The notes under the pieces: generated by a model
Told to the model about the DNA's origin: nothing
The model's database searches: none
The model's input: the letters and a program-made list of their open reading frames with translations, nothing else
Made by a program: the position numbers and the translations under genes
DNA from: JAWWOL01 sp033851545
GTDB lineage: Bacteria > Actinomycetota > Actinomycetes > JAWWOL01
Assembly: GCA_033851545.1 (NCBI GenBank)
Contig: JAWWOO010000010.1
Location: forward strand, 11,722 to 75,721
Direction of reading: 5' to 3'
Length of the DNA: 64,000 bases
Shown: piece by piece, positions 8,868-17,152 of the stretch
How the letters are laid out: each line of letters begins with the position of its first letter
How positions within the stretch are numbered: the stretch's first letter is position 1

Positions 8868-9773
8868 CTAGAGGTCGACGTCCTCGCTCGCGGGCGAAGT
8901 CCCGAGGGACGCGCCAGGCGGCGCCTGCTCTCGAACCGCGCGCCCACCTTGCATGAGCGTTGCGCTGCGACGCAGCCAGAACAGTGGCTCGAGCAGCCAC
9001 CAACCGCGAAGGTGGCGCCGCGCGTAGCGGCGCAAGGCGTCGTCGTACTGCTGCCGGAGCCAACCCCGGCCGCCGCGCCCGACGGTGCTGATGGAGGCTC
9101 CCCCCACGTGAGTCACGACAACGTCGGGCACGTAACGGCAGCGACTTCCAGCGGCCGAGAGCCGGCGGGCGAGGTCGAGATCGTTGCCGAACAGCGGATA
9201 GGCCTCGTCGAACAAGACAGGCCCAACGGCAGCGCGACGGAGCAGAAGGCAGGCTGCAGCCGGCTGCTCGACGGTGCCTGGAGCACTGGGATCCAGGTCG
9301 CGGCAGTACAGCCGCCGCCACGGCCCCCGGAGCAGCCGGTGGCCCGCTGGCAACCGGTCCGCCAGCAGCATGGCGGTGGTCGGCAGCCGTCGCCGGTAGT
9401 CCTGGTCCCGTCCTGCCTCGTCCACGAGGCGAGGCGCGGCACCCCAGTAGGCCCGGTCCTCCCCCAGCGCGTCGACCAGCGCCTGCAGATCTGGACCCGT
9501 ACAGCGAGCGTCCGAGTTGAGCAGCAGCACCAGTGGTGAGTCCGACTGCTCGTAGAGCCGGTTCGAGGCGGCGGCGTAGAGGATGTTGTCCCCGTTCGAC
9601 AGCAGTACGGCCCCAGGCAGGTCGGCCGCGGCGAGCTCGCCACTGTTGTCCCAGACGAACGTGCGGCGGCTCTCGCCGGAGACCGCCGCGACAGCCTCTT
9701 GGGTCAGGCCGGGGGTGCGGTAGTTGACGATGAGCACGTCGACCTTTGCGCGCCCACGTGCTTCATCACTCAT
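8868..9773 (-). CDS. GT2 family glycosyltransferase (rhamnosyltransferase-like)
   Basis: 301 residues. Starts with the GT2 fold, VDVLIVNYRTPGLT, with a metal-site region LLLNSDARC and the acceptor-side pattern AACLLLRRAA ... FGNDLDLARRL seen in WbbL-like enzymes. It probably adds a deoxyhexose to a lipid-linked glycan at the cytoplasmic face. The first strands are short: the segment between VAAVSGE and TFVWDNSG is more compact than usual. The ATG at 9773 overlaps the stop of the upstream GT2 gene as ATGA. The open frame upstream of this ATG is the shadow of that neighbour. Confidence 0.82.
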   Translation of the reverse strand: MSDEARGRAKVDVLIVNYRTPGLTQEAVAAVSGESRRTFVWDNSGELAAADLPGAVLLSNGDNILYAAASNRLYEQSDSPLVLLLNSDARCTGPDLQALVDALGEDRAYWGAAPRLVDEAGRDQDYRRRLPTTAMLLADRLPAGHRLLRGPWRRLYCRDLDPSAPGTVEQPAAACLLLRRAAVGPVLFDEAYPLFGNDLDLARRLSAAGSRCRYVPDVVVTHVGGASISTVGRGGRGWLRQQYDDALRRYARRHLRGWWLLEPLFWLRRSATLMQGGRAVREQAPPGASLGTSPASEDVDL

Positions 9774-10765
9774 CGGTCCCGACCACGGCTCGCGGCTCGC
9801 AGCCGACGGCCCTTCGCTCGCATCACGTGGCGGAGCGCCCATGCCTCGGCGATGCCCGGCAGCGATGCCCGCTCGCGGAGCAGGACGCCGAGTAGCACCG
9901 TGACATCCCGAATCTGCGCACCGACAAGCCCTCCCGGCCGGCGCCGGCCGTACTTGAAGCGAATCAGGAAACGGTTGCGGACACCGAGCCGGTTGACGTG
10001 CTCGGAGGTGGTCCTGGCCGTGCCGCGCAGCGTCCGCGCATGGCGACCCGTGGCGGTCGGCACCACCCAGGACTCCACGCCGATAGCGGCGGCGCGCAGC
10101 CCCAGCTCCGCGTCCTCGCGATAGGCGATGAAGTCGCCGTCGAAGAACTCGCCGGTTTCTTGCATCAGGCGCTCGTACGCCGAGCGGGTCACGAGCAGGC
10201 ACGCTCCGGAGATCCCTGCCACCCGCGTGGGCTGTCGAGGTGCCTCGCTGAGCGGGCGTCCCTGCAGCGCGTCGAGGTGCCGGCCGGTCCGTGTCCAGAC
10301 GATGCCGGCGGTGTCGACGGTGCCTTCGCCCGTCAGCTCGTCACCGTGGGCCAGCTCGAGCAGCGGACCTGCCAGGCAGGGCCGGGACGCCGCGTGTGCG
10401 AACTGCACGAGCTCCGCGGCGGCCTCGGGAGCGAGCGCCACGTCGGGGTTCAGCACCACGACAGCGTCCCACGTCGAGTCCGCGAAGAGGGTGGACAGCA
10501 CCGCGTTGTGGCCGCCGGCGAAACCGAGGTTGACCGCACTGCGAGCGACGACGACCTGCAGTCCGTCGAACCGCGCCGGCAATGCGTCCCAGCCCGAGCC
10601 CGCGGTGTCGATATCCTCGTTGCTCAGCACGTACACCACGCCCGGCACGACCGTCCCGGCCGCCAGCGCGTCGAGACACGTGGCGACCTGGTCCATCCGT
10701 GACCGCCACAGCACGATCGAGATGGCGACGCGTGGCGTCAGCTCGGGGCTAGGCGGCACATGCAC
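9770..10765 (-). CDS. GT2 family glycosyltransferase
   Basis: 331 residues. It has the GT2 start VAISIVLWRS, NLGFAGGHNAVL, VVVLNPDVAL (the DxD-equivalent metal site) and GISGACLLVTRSAYE, a pattern typical of rhamnosyl- and galactofuranosyl-type transferases. The C-terminal 70 residues form an amphipathic or membrane-edge tail rich in Arg. The first gene of the leftward glycan run, it diverges from a GT4 gene only 38 bases away, so both promoters must lie in or around that short gap. The downstream gene is coupled by ATGA. Confidence 0.83.
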   Translation of the reverse strand: MHVPPSPELTPRVAISIVLWRSRMDQVATCLDALAAGTVVPGVVYVLSNEDIDTAGSGWDALPARFDGLQVVVARSAVNLGFAGGHNAVLSTLFADSTWDAVVVLNPDVALAPEAAAELVQFAHAASRPCLAGPLLELAHGDELTGEGTVDTAGIVWTRTGRHLDALQGRPLSEAPRQPTRVAGISGACLLVTRSAYERLMQETGEFFDGDFIAYREDAELGLRAAAIGVESWVVPTATGRHARTLRGTARTTSEHVNRLGVRNRFLIRFKYGRRRPGGLVGAQIRDVTVLLGVLLRERASLPGIAEAWALRHVMRAKGRRLRAASRGRDR

Positions 10766-10790
10766 CGATGGACGATATCCCGGCGGGCAA

Positions 10791-10797
10791 GGAGGAG
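10791..10797 (+). promoter_or_regulatory. Ribosome binding site that fixes the start of the divergent GT4 gene
   Basis: GGAGGAG, six bases before a GTG at 10804. An earlier ATG at 10768 is in frame but has no ribosome site and adds residues that precede the first strand of the fold, so the GTG is the better start. Confidence 0.7.
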
Positions 10798-10803
10798 ACG
10801 GAC

Positions 10804-12024
10804 GTGCGCATCGTCTGCATCGCGCCGTACGTCCCGGGAGAGCTGATCGGACATGCCGGCGGTGCCTTCCTCTACCGCTACCTGGCTACGCTTGCCCGCG
10901 ACCACGATGTGCACCTGCTGGCTCCTGCCACGACCGATAACCTCACATTCCTGCAACACGTGCCGACCGGCGTCCAGGTCCATCTCGTCGCAATCCGGCA
11001 GCCCACAGGGGTCGCCCACCGCCAGCGCACCCGCATCCGCAACGCGGTGCGAGGTCTGACGCCCGGCTGGCCGGTCCTGGACGGCTTCCGGCAGGATGTC
11101 GCCGCTCGCGCTTTGCTGGCCTCCGCGGACGTGGTGGAGATCCAATGGGATCACATGCTGGCGCTTTTGGACGTTCTCCCGGAGCTAGGCAGCGTTCCCG
11201 TGGTGGCGGTGGCGCTGGACATCGTCACGCAGAGCTTCCAGCGGCGGACGGACACCGCTAGCGGCCTGCAGGCGCTGAGCTTGCGCTGCCTGACGCGGCG
11301 GGTGGCCGCGCAGGAGCGCCGGCTGCTCAATGCGTGCGCGCACGTCCGGGTGCTGAGCGGCAAGGACGCCAGAGTGATCGAGGCGCTGGGGGTGCGGACG
11401 CCCGTCGATGTCGTGCCGCCCCTTCTCGTGGCGCCCGACAAGCCGGCGCCGGCCGGCCGTAGCGGCGTCGTCGCCTGCATCGGCGCGCTCTGGCGACCAG
11501 AGAACGTCGACGGCCTGCTCTGGTTCGCCGAAGAGGTCTGGCCGGCCGTGCGCCGAGCATGTCCGGCGGCCCAGCTGGTCCTCACCGGTGCGCGACCGTC
11601 AGCCGAGCTCCTGTCGCTGGACGGCAGCGACGGCATCGTTGTAGAGGGATTCCGGGCAGACCTTCGACCGGCCTTCGACCGGGCTGGCGTGTTCGTCGTA
11701 CCCCTGCGTCAGGGGGCGGGCATCAAGGTGAAGGTTCTTGAGGCCATGCTGCACCGGCTTCCCGTGGTAACCACTGCCGTGGGCGCCGAGGGCATCGAGG
11801 ACGAGGCACCACCTGGCGCTCTGCTGGTCGCGGCGGACGCACAGAGCATGGCCGCCATGGTGGTCGGCCTGATCGAGGACGCCGGTCAGCGGGCGGCCGC
11901 GGCGGAGATTGCGTGGGGGTGGGCCAGGGATCAGTTCTCGGCGGAGCGTGTCGAGGCCCGAGTCTTGGAGATTTATGCCGGCGGGGCCGGCGAGCGCCTC
12001 AGAGCCCACGCTCGGTCGAGCTGA
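10804..12024 (+). CDS. GT4 family glycosyltransferase
   Basis: 406 residues from the GTG chosen by its ribosome site. The N-terminal Rossmann half begins VRIVCIAPYVPGE with a Gly-rich loop (GHAGGAFLYRY). The C-terminal half has VACIGALWRPENVDGL, VVEGFRADLRPAFDRAGVFVVPL and the GT4 donor-site segment GAGIKVKVLEAMLHRLPVV. This is the layout of GT4 enzymes such as those for capsule or stalk polysaccharide. It is the only plus-strand gene in the glycan cluster; its last 52 bases overlap the 3' end of the convergent GT2 gene. Donor and acceptor cannot be inferred. Confidence 0.85.
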   Translation: MRIVCIAPYVPGELIGHAGGAFLYRYLATLARDHDVHLLAPATTDNLTFLQHVPTGVQVHLVAIRQPTGVAHRQRTRIRNAVRGLTPGWPVLDGFRQDVAARALLASADVVEIQWDHMLALLDVLPELGSVPVVAVALDIVTQSFQRRTDTASGLQALSLRCLTRRVAAQERRLLNACAHVRVLSGKDARVIEALGVRTPVDVVPPLLVAPDKPAPAGRSGVVACIGALWRPENVDGLLWFAEEVWPAVRRACPAAQLVLTGARPSAELLSLDGSDGIVVEGFRADLRPAFDRAGVFVVPLRQGAGIKVKVLEAMLHRLPVVTTAVGAEGIEDEAPPGALLVAADAQSMAAMVVGLIEDAGQRAAAAEIAWGWARDQFSAERVEARVLEIYAGGAGERLRAHARSS

Positions 12025-12854
12025 CCGCGCGCCGCATCCAGCAGGCCCCTCATCCGGGCGCGGGCCACCCACCGGCCCTGCTCTGCTCGCATCGCGCGCA
12101 GTGCGAGCGTGAACTGTCGGCACAGGTGCAACAGCAGCGGAAGGTAGCGATGGGAGCGGTACATCCACAGTGCGAGATTGCGTGCCTCGAGGTATGGCGG
12201 CGTCATGCCCGGCCGCTGCCAGGCGCGAGCCGCGGGATTCACCCGGACGGACCACCCGGCGGCCAGCAACCTCTGCATGAAGTCGACCTCCTCCACATAC
12301 AGGTAATACGACTCGTCCAGCCCGCCGACGCCTTCCCATGCCCGCCGGTCGAGCAGAAAGGCCGCCCCGTCGACCCACTCCACGTCCTGGCCGTGGTCGC
12401 CCGACGGGCCTGACAGGGGAACGCCTTGACGATGGAAAGGCAACGCGGATCGCTGACCGAGGCCACCACCGGCCGACCACAGCCGCTCCCGGTCGTCAAG
12501 CAGGCCGAGCAGCGGGCCGGCCACGGCGACACCTCGGCCACCCAGCGTGCGAGAGAGGTGCGCCAAGGCGTCACGATCCAGGACCGTCTCGTGCGAGAGA
12601 ACGAGTACAGCCTCCGCATCGCTGCACGCGACGACCCCTGCGTTGACGGCGGCGGCATACCCCGAGTTGGCCGACTGCTCGAGCACCGATACCGCCGGGT
12701 ACGCAGCGCGGATCGCGGCCACGCTGCCGTCACCGGAGGCGTCGTCGACCACGAGGACCGTGTCCGGCGTGAGGCTCTGACCTAGCACGGAGTCCAGACA
12801 TGGGCCGATCTCCGGCCAGAACTGGAAGTGCACCACGACGACGGCGACTCTCAT
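11973..12854 (-). CDS. GT2 family glycosyltransferase with altered metal motif
   Basis: 293 residues, GT2 fold: VAVVVVHFQFWPEIGPCLDSV, VLVVDDASGDGS, and NSGYAAAVNAGV. At the position where GT2 enzymes usually carry an NPD, NSD or DxD metal motif, this protein reads VLVLSHETVL. The later part, WVDGAAFLLDRRAWEGVGGLDE followed by YLYVEEVDFMQRLLAAG, is normal for the WbbL-like group. The 3' end overlaps the convergent GT4 gene. It starts with an ATG at 12854. The 150 bases between it and the next gene upstream hold nothing I recognise. Confidence 0.8.
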   Translation of the reverse strand: MRVAVVVVHFQFWPEIGPCLDSVLGQSLTPDTVLVVDDASGDGSVAAIRAAYPAVSVLEQSANSGYAAAVNAGVVACSDAEAVLVLSHETVLDRDALAHLSRTLGGRGVAVAGPLLGLLDDRERLWSAGGGLGQRSALPFHRQGVPLSGPSGDHGQDVEWVDGAAFLLDRRAWEGVGGLDESYYLYVEEVDFMQRLLAAGWSVRVNPAARAWQRPGMTPPYLEARNLALWMYRSHRYLPLLLHLCRQFTLALRAMRAEQGRWVARARMRGLLDAARGQLDRAWALRRSPAPPA

Positions 12855-13004
12855 GGCGTCAGGCCGTCGCCGTAGGACGACGTGCGTGCAACTGTCTCAG
12901 GAGTGGGTCCGGTCGCCCCCCGTCGCCGTCGTCGCCCGGCCCCGCGAGGCGATGCACCGTAGTGGCGCCTGCTGGGACCCGGTGGGACAGGGCGGCTGCG
13001 GTCA

Positions 13005-14063
13005 TCACAGTTCCAGCGCCCGCGAGGCCCGGCGCTCGAACTCCTGCACGGAGAACGCCTTGCTCTGGGCTTGTGCAGACGCAGCGAGCCGTCGCAGGGC
13101 CAGCGAGTCACGCATCAAGTCTTCCGTAGCCGCGACCAACTCCCGCACGTCCTTCCAGAGGACTCCCGCCGAAGACGTGACAATCTCCCGCTGTCCCCCG
13201 TCGTCGAATGCCAGCGGCACACAGCCATAGCTCATGGCCTCCACGGTCGATATACCGAAATGTTCAGCACGCTCCGGGTTCGCGGCAGGACGTTGGTAGC
13301 CGGTCGCATGCCAGAACAGGCTGGCCTCTGCATAGGCGCGACTCAGCGCCTCTGCCGTGACATTGACCCTCAGCTCGATGTTGTAGCCGACCGATCGCCT
13401 CGACAGGGCCTCGACTGCAGAACGGGCGGCATCGTCGTCTGCGGTCCCGCCCATGAGGGTCAGTCGCCAACCGTCCCGGAGATCGGGAGCCAGGGCCTTG
13501 AACGCCTCGATCAGCGCATCCTGTCGTTTGTTGTGACCTCCGGTGAAGAACCGTCCCACGGCCAGGATGGACCGCTGTTTCACGTTGGCGTCGTAGTAGC
13601 CTGCCTCGACGGGCGGATTGACCACCGAGGAGTCGAGTCCCCATCGCTGCAGAAGGTGCACTCGAACGAATTCCGAGTAGGTGATGCAGGCGTAATCGCG
13701 CAACGCTCGCTCCTGTAGCCGGCGGCGTGGCGCCAGGCCCGACAAGCGAACGAAGGGGAACTGGACCACGAGAAAGGAGCGGGGGCAGAGGCTGACCGGC
13801 GGGATCGTGTTGGTCAGACAGATCACCATGTCCCAGGCTGAGCTGGCCCTGGTGAATCCGAGGAGGGACATCCGGGCACGCGCGATAGAGCTGTCATACC
13901 CCATGCGCCGCAACGCCTTGGCAGAAGGCGGGTCCGGCGCGGCGACGGTGACCTCGTGGCCCCGGTGTGCGAGGAGCCCGGCCAGCGCATACATGTACTT
14001 CTCGCCACCACCCAACGTGCGAAGGTAGGGGTCGAAGAGCAGGACCCGCTTATTCCTTGGCAC
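13005..14063 (-). CDS. GT4 family glycosyltransferase
   Basis: 352 residues from the GTG at 14063. It opens with KRVLLFDPYLRTLGGGEKYM, the Gly-rich loop expected in GT4 enzymes, and contains ILAVGRFFTGGHNKRQD and the EX7E donor motif in EHFGISTVEAMSYGCVP. It resembles mannosyltransferases of the ALG2/ALG11 type that act on lipid-linked sugars, although this is weak. An upstream GTG at 14090 is in frame; the GTG used here keeps the overlap with the methyltransferase gene to 14 bases. Codon use is less GC-biased than in the housekeeping genes. Confidence 0.82.
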   Translation of the reverse strand: MPRNKRVLLFDPYLRTLGGGEKYMYALAGLLAHRGHEVTVAAPDPPSAKALRRMGYDSSIARARMSLLGFTRASSAWDMVICLTNTIPPVSLCPRSFLVVQFPFVRLSGLAPRRRLQERALRDYACITYSEFVRVHLLQRWGLDSSVVNPPVEAGYYDANVKQRSILAVGRFFTGGHNKRQDALIEAFKALAPDLRDGWRLTLMGGTADDDAARSAVEALSRRSVGYNIELRVNVTAEALSRAYAEASLFWHATGYQRPAANPERAEHFGISTVEAMSYGCVPLAFDDGGQREIVTSSAGVLWKDVRELVAATEDLMRDSLALRRLAASAQAQSKAFSVQEFERRASRALEL

Positions 14064-14745
14064 AGTAGAAGTACCAACTCTTCCCGACACGGCCGCTGAG
14101 GAACAAGAACGTGGTCCGGAGGAGTGGCAGGCGCGACCAAGCCGAGATCACCGGTGAGAGGACTCGCTCGACGAAGGAGTGCTGAAGAAGCTTTCCGGTG
14201 TGGTCGGCATCGCTTCGCAGCAGCGCATGGAACAGCCATGAGACAGCCGGCACGAAGTTCTTGGTCTCCACCGATCGGACGACGAACCCGGAGTTCTGCA
14301 ACTGCCGCGACAACGCCGCCTTGGCAAAGATCCGGACGTGGGTCGCGTTCTCGGCGTAGTGCGGGTGAAGCCGGCCGTACAGCCGCTCCGTGTAGCCGGT
14401 CGGCACGGCGACGCACAGTATGCCGCCCGGACGCAGTACACGGTGTATCTCCGCCAGCACTGCCTCGGTCTGGGCGATGTGCTCCAGCACCTCCAACAGA
14501 ACTACCCGGTCGAAGGAGTCGCAGGAGAAGGGCATGGCCGTTGCATCCGCCCGGACGAGCCGCACCCCTTTGTTGCGCGGATCGGCAGCCAGCTGCTCCA
14601 CAAGTACCGCGTCAATCTCCAGAGCGGTCACCTGGTAGCCGATGTCGTGCAACGCAGCAGAGGTAAGTCCGCCCGCCGCGCCGACGTCAAGCAACTTCTG
14701 GCCGTCGCCGCTTCCGAAGTAGCGGTCGTTGAGGTTGTCGATCAC
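14050..14745 (-). CDS. Class I SAM-dependent methyltransferase
   Basis: 231 residues. SAM motif I LLDVGAAGG, motif II VTALEID, then RADATAMPF, VVLLEVLEHI and VLRPGGILCVAVP are all in order, as in UbiE-type methyltransferases of polysaccharide clusters. It probably methylates a sugar or chain end. The GTG at 14745 overlaps the stop of the upstream glycosyltransferase as GTGA and has GGAG just before it; the longer frame to 14808 runs inside the neighbour and lacks a ribosome site. The C-terminal 60 residues carry a hydrophobic stretch (TTFLFLSGRVG) that may touch the membrane. Confidence 0.85.
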   Translation of the reverse strand: MIDNLNDRYFGSGDGQKLLDVGAAGGLTSAALHDIGYQVTALEIDAVLVEQLAADPRNKGVRLVRADATAMPFSCDSFDRVVLLEVLEHIAQTEAVLAEIHRVLRPGGILCVAVPTGYTERLYGRLHPHYAENATHVRIFAKAALSRQLQNSGFVVRSVETKNFVPAVSWLFHALLRSDADHTGKLLQHSFVERVLSPVISAWSRLPLLRTTFLFLSGRVGKSWYFYCAKE

Positions 14746-15530
14746 TGTTCTCCATCGTCCAGTCGCCGATACGCGTCGTCGATCCGACTGCCCTGCTGCA
14801 GTTCCCACAGTCGGACATGGACGGCAAACAGTGAGAACGGCTGGTACAGCGACTCGATCACCCCAGGCATGCCGTCCCGGAACCCCCGTCTCCGCAAGAA
14901 CCGACTTCCGAATTCGCGTACGACCACGGCGAACAGTGTCCGTGGCGTAACGGGCGGGTGCCTTTGCTGCAACAGCTCCATTGCCTGCACATCGACGTAC
15001 TGCATCGTCTTGAGCAGGTTGTGCTTCACCGAGCGGTGGCTCAGATGAATCATATGGTGGGTCAGGTCACCGACCTTGCTCCCGGGCGGCAGGCGCAGAG
15101 TCTCGTGGATGTCGCCGGTGTAGGTGCCGCCGGCGGTTCGGAAGAGACGAATGTGTTGTTCCTGCCAGCCGCCCCACTCCATCTTCTTGCCGAAGAAGTA
15201 GTTGTCGAATGTCACACGCGCGGCATCGAGCTCGGTTCGCGTGACCGACAGGATCTCCCGCGCCAGGGCAGGGCTGACCCGTTCGTCGGCGTCCACCACC
15301 AAAGTCCACTCACCCGTGGCGATCTCGATTGCCGCGTTCTTGAATGCGGCGAAGTTGGTGAACTCGCGCACGACCACGCGGGCGTGCATGTCTCGTGCCA
15401 GTTGCTCCGTCTCATCGTCGGATCTGGAGTCCACGACCACGACGACCTCGTCCGCGAACTGCAAGGCACGGAGGCACGGGACGATCATCTCGGCCTCGTT
15501 GCGGGCGACGACAACGACGGACAGTGTCAT
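14742..15530 (-). CDS. GT2 glycosyltransferase of the WaaE/KdtX type
   Basis: 262 residues. LSVVVVARNEAEMIVPCLRAL, FAAFKNAAIEIATGEWTLVVDADERVSP with an intact DAD, and a later YTGDIHE... followed by THHMIHLSHRSV match the WaaE-like GT2 subfamily, which often adds glucose or heptose to a lipid anchor. The ATG at 15530 overlaps the upstream flippase stop as ATGA. The open frame continues upstream to 15878 but that part is the flippase read in another frame. Confidence 0.85.
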   Translation of the reverse strand: MTLSVVVVARNEAEMIVPCLRALQFADEVVVVVDSRSDDETEQLARDMHARVVVREFTNFAAFKNAAIEIATGEWTLVVDADERVSPALAREILSVTRTELDAARVTFDNYFFGKKMEWGGWQEQHIRLFRTAGGTYTGDIHETLRLPPGSKVGDLTHHMIHLSHRSVKHNLLKTMQYVDVQAMELLQQRHPPVTPRTLFAVVVREFGSRFLRRRGFRDGMPGVIESLYQPFSLFAVHVRLWELQQGSRIDDAYRRLDDGEQ

Positions 15531-16996
15531 GCACGCCGCCAGATGGCTGACCGGACGTCGATGACCGGCACGCCTCGCAGCGCCACCAGCGCCGCAACAT
15601 AGACAGCGGCCAGGATGCTTGTGGCCGAAACCGTCGCCACGAGACTGCGCGTGTGCAGCGGATAGGCATTGCGCAGCATGAGATAAGCAACCAGCATGGC
15701 GGCGGCCGCGAGTGAGGACTTGACCGTCTGCCCGTAGCCCAGCCCACCGCCTGTCTCCCGCCGGTGCAGCCACATCACGTATCCGGCGGAGGTCAGCTCG
15801 CAGGCAGTCGTGGCCATGGCCGCTCCCGACGCGCCCAGAAGCGGGATCAGCAGCACGTTCAAGGCAAGATTCACGCACAGCACAACGACCGTCAGTCGGA
15901 CGAGTACGGACTGCCGGTCGATCGCGACCAGGACGTTGCCGTATACCGCGTTGGGAAACGATGCGGCAGCTCCGACGAGGAGGATCAAGAATGGCGTGGC
16001 AGCGGGCCGAAAGGCATCGCTGCTCACCGCGGCGATGATCTGGCGGCGAAGCAGGATCCCACCGACCAGGACCGGTACAGCCATGGCGATCATCACGTCC
16101 AGCGCCTTCTGGGACATCGCCTGCAACCGGGCCGCATCCGCTGTCGCGAGTGACGGCATCAGGGCTACCAGCAGGATCGATGGAACGGACACCACGATAT
16201 CAATCACGCGGTAGGCGACGCCGTAGTACCCGACCTCTGACAGTGGGCGCAGCACGGAGAGCATCACCGTGTCGAGGCGGTAGTACAGGGTGTTCAGGAG
16301 CTGAACCAGGCCGAGCGGCAAAGCCAGCAGCACGAGTGGCTTCCATGGCCCCAACCCTAGCGAAGGACGCGCGCGTACCTGCCGCTGTGCGAACAACCAC
16401 GCGAGAGCCAACCCCACCACTGAGCTGACGATGTAGACGAGCAGCACATCCCGGAACCCGCCGTGCGCAGCGGCGACCACACCGATACCTGCCAGGGTCA
16501 CGCCCTTGATGGCTACGTCTATCCCTGCGGTCACGTCGTTCCGCACGCGGGCGGCGAACACCACCGCGAGGGCGGACTGGACGGTTGTCAGCACGATCAG
16601 GCAGGACAAGAAGGCCACGCCTTCGCTGATGCGCCCTTCGCCTTGGAATATCCACAAACCCAGGCCGAGGCTGATGGGAACCAGGCACAGGCTCACCAAC
16701 GCCCGCAGGACGAGGGTGCGGGCCAACAGCCGTTCGGCACCTCCGGCGTCTCTGGCCATCTCCCGGGCGGCTATCGTCCCGAGTCCCCCGTCGGCGAGGA
16801 CGACGAAAAGGGCCACAAATGCGAGCGCGGAGGTGAGCTCACCGTACGATCGCGGACCGAGGTAACCGGTGAGCAGGCGCAGCGTCAGCACCGAAAGCAG
16901 AAGACCGACAAGGCGCCCCAGGACCTGTGCGACCACGTTGTAAGCGATCAGACGCCGGGATGCCGACGGGGGGTCCGCGGGCGGACTACCCGCCAT
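15527..16996 (-). CDS. Wzx-type polysaccharide flippase (MOP superfamily)
   Basis: 489 residues with 12-14 hydrophobic helices spread over the whole length, starting with RLIAYNVVAQVLGRLVGLLLSVLTLRLLTGYLGPRSYGEL, a typical Polysacc_synt/MATE N terminus. It would move lipid-linked repeat units to the outer face of the membrane. It is the first gene of a four-gene coupled run with the WaaE-like transferase, the methyltransferase and the GT4 enzyme. A 156-base gap separates it from the Pro/Ala-rich gene upstream and may hold its promoter. Confidence 0.88.
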   Translation of the reverse strand: MAGSPPADPPSASRRLIAYNVVAQVLGRLVGLLLSVLTLRLLTGYLGPRSYGELTSALAFVALFVVLADGGLGTIAAREMARDAGGAERLLARTLVLRALVSLCLVPISLGLGLWIFQGEGRISEGVAFLSCLIVLTTVQSALAVVFAARVRNDVTAGIDVAIKGVTLAGIGVVAAAHGGFRDVLLVYIVSSVVGLALAWLFAQRQVRARPSLGLGPWKPLVLLALPLGLVQLLNTLYYRLDTVMLSVLRPLSEVGYYGVAYRVIDIVVSVPSILLVALMPSLATADAARLQAMSQKALDVMIAMAVPVLVGGILLRRQIIAAVSSDAFRPAATPFLILLVGAAASFPNAVYGNVLVAIDRQSVLVRLTVVVLCVNLALNVLLIPLLGASGAAMATTACELTSAGYVMWLHRRETGGGLGYGQTVKSSLAAAAMLVAYLMLRNAYPLHTRSLVATVSATSILAAVYVAALVALRGVPVIDVRSAIWRRA

Positions 16997-17152
16997 GACG
17001 GCCTTCCCGACGGTGTCCTACGGGGAGCCACCGCCCGGAAACGAGCGGCGTTGGCCGCGGGGCGGGAGGCATGGCCCCATGATGCACCCGCTGGACGCCG
17101 CGGCCATGGATCATTCGCAGGGGTGTCGGCACTTCCGCGCGCTCCAGGCCGA

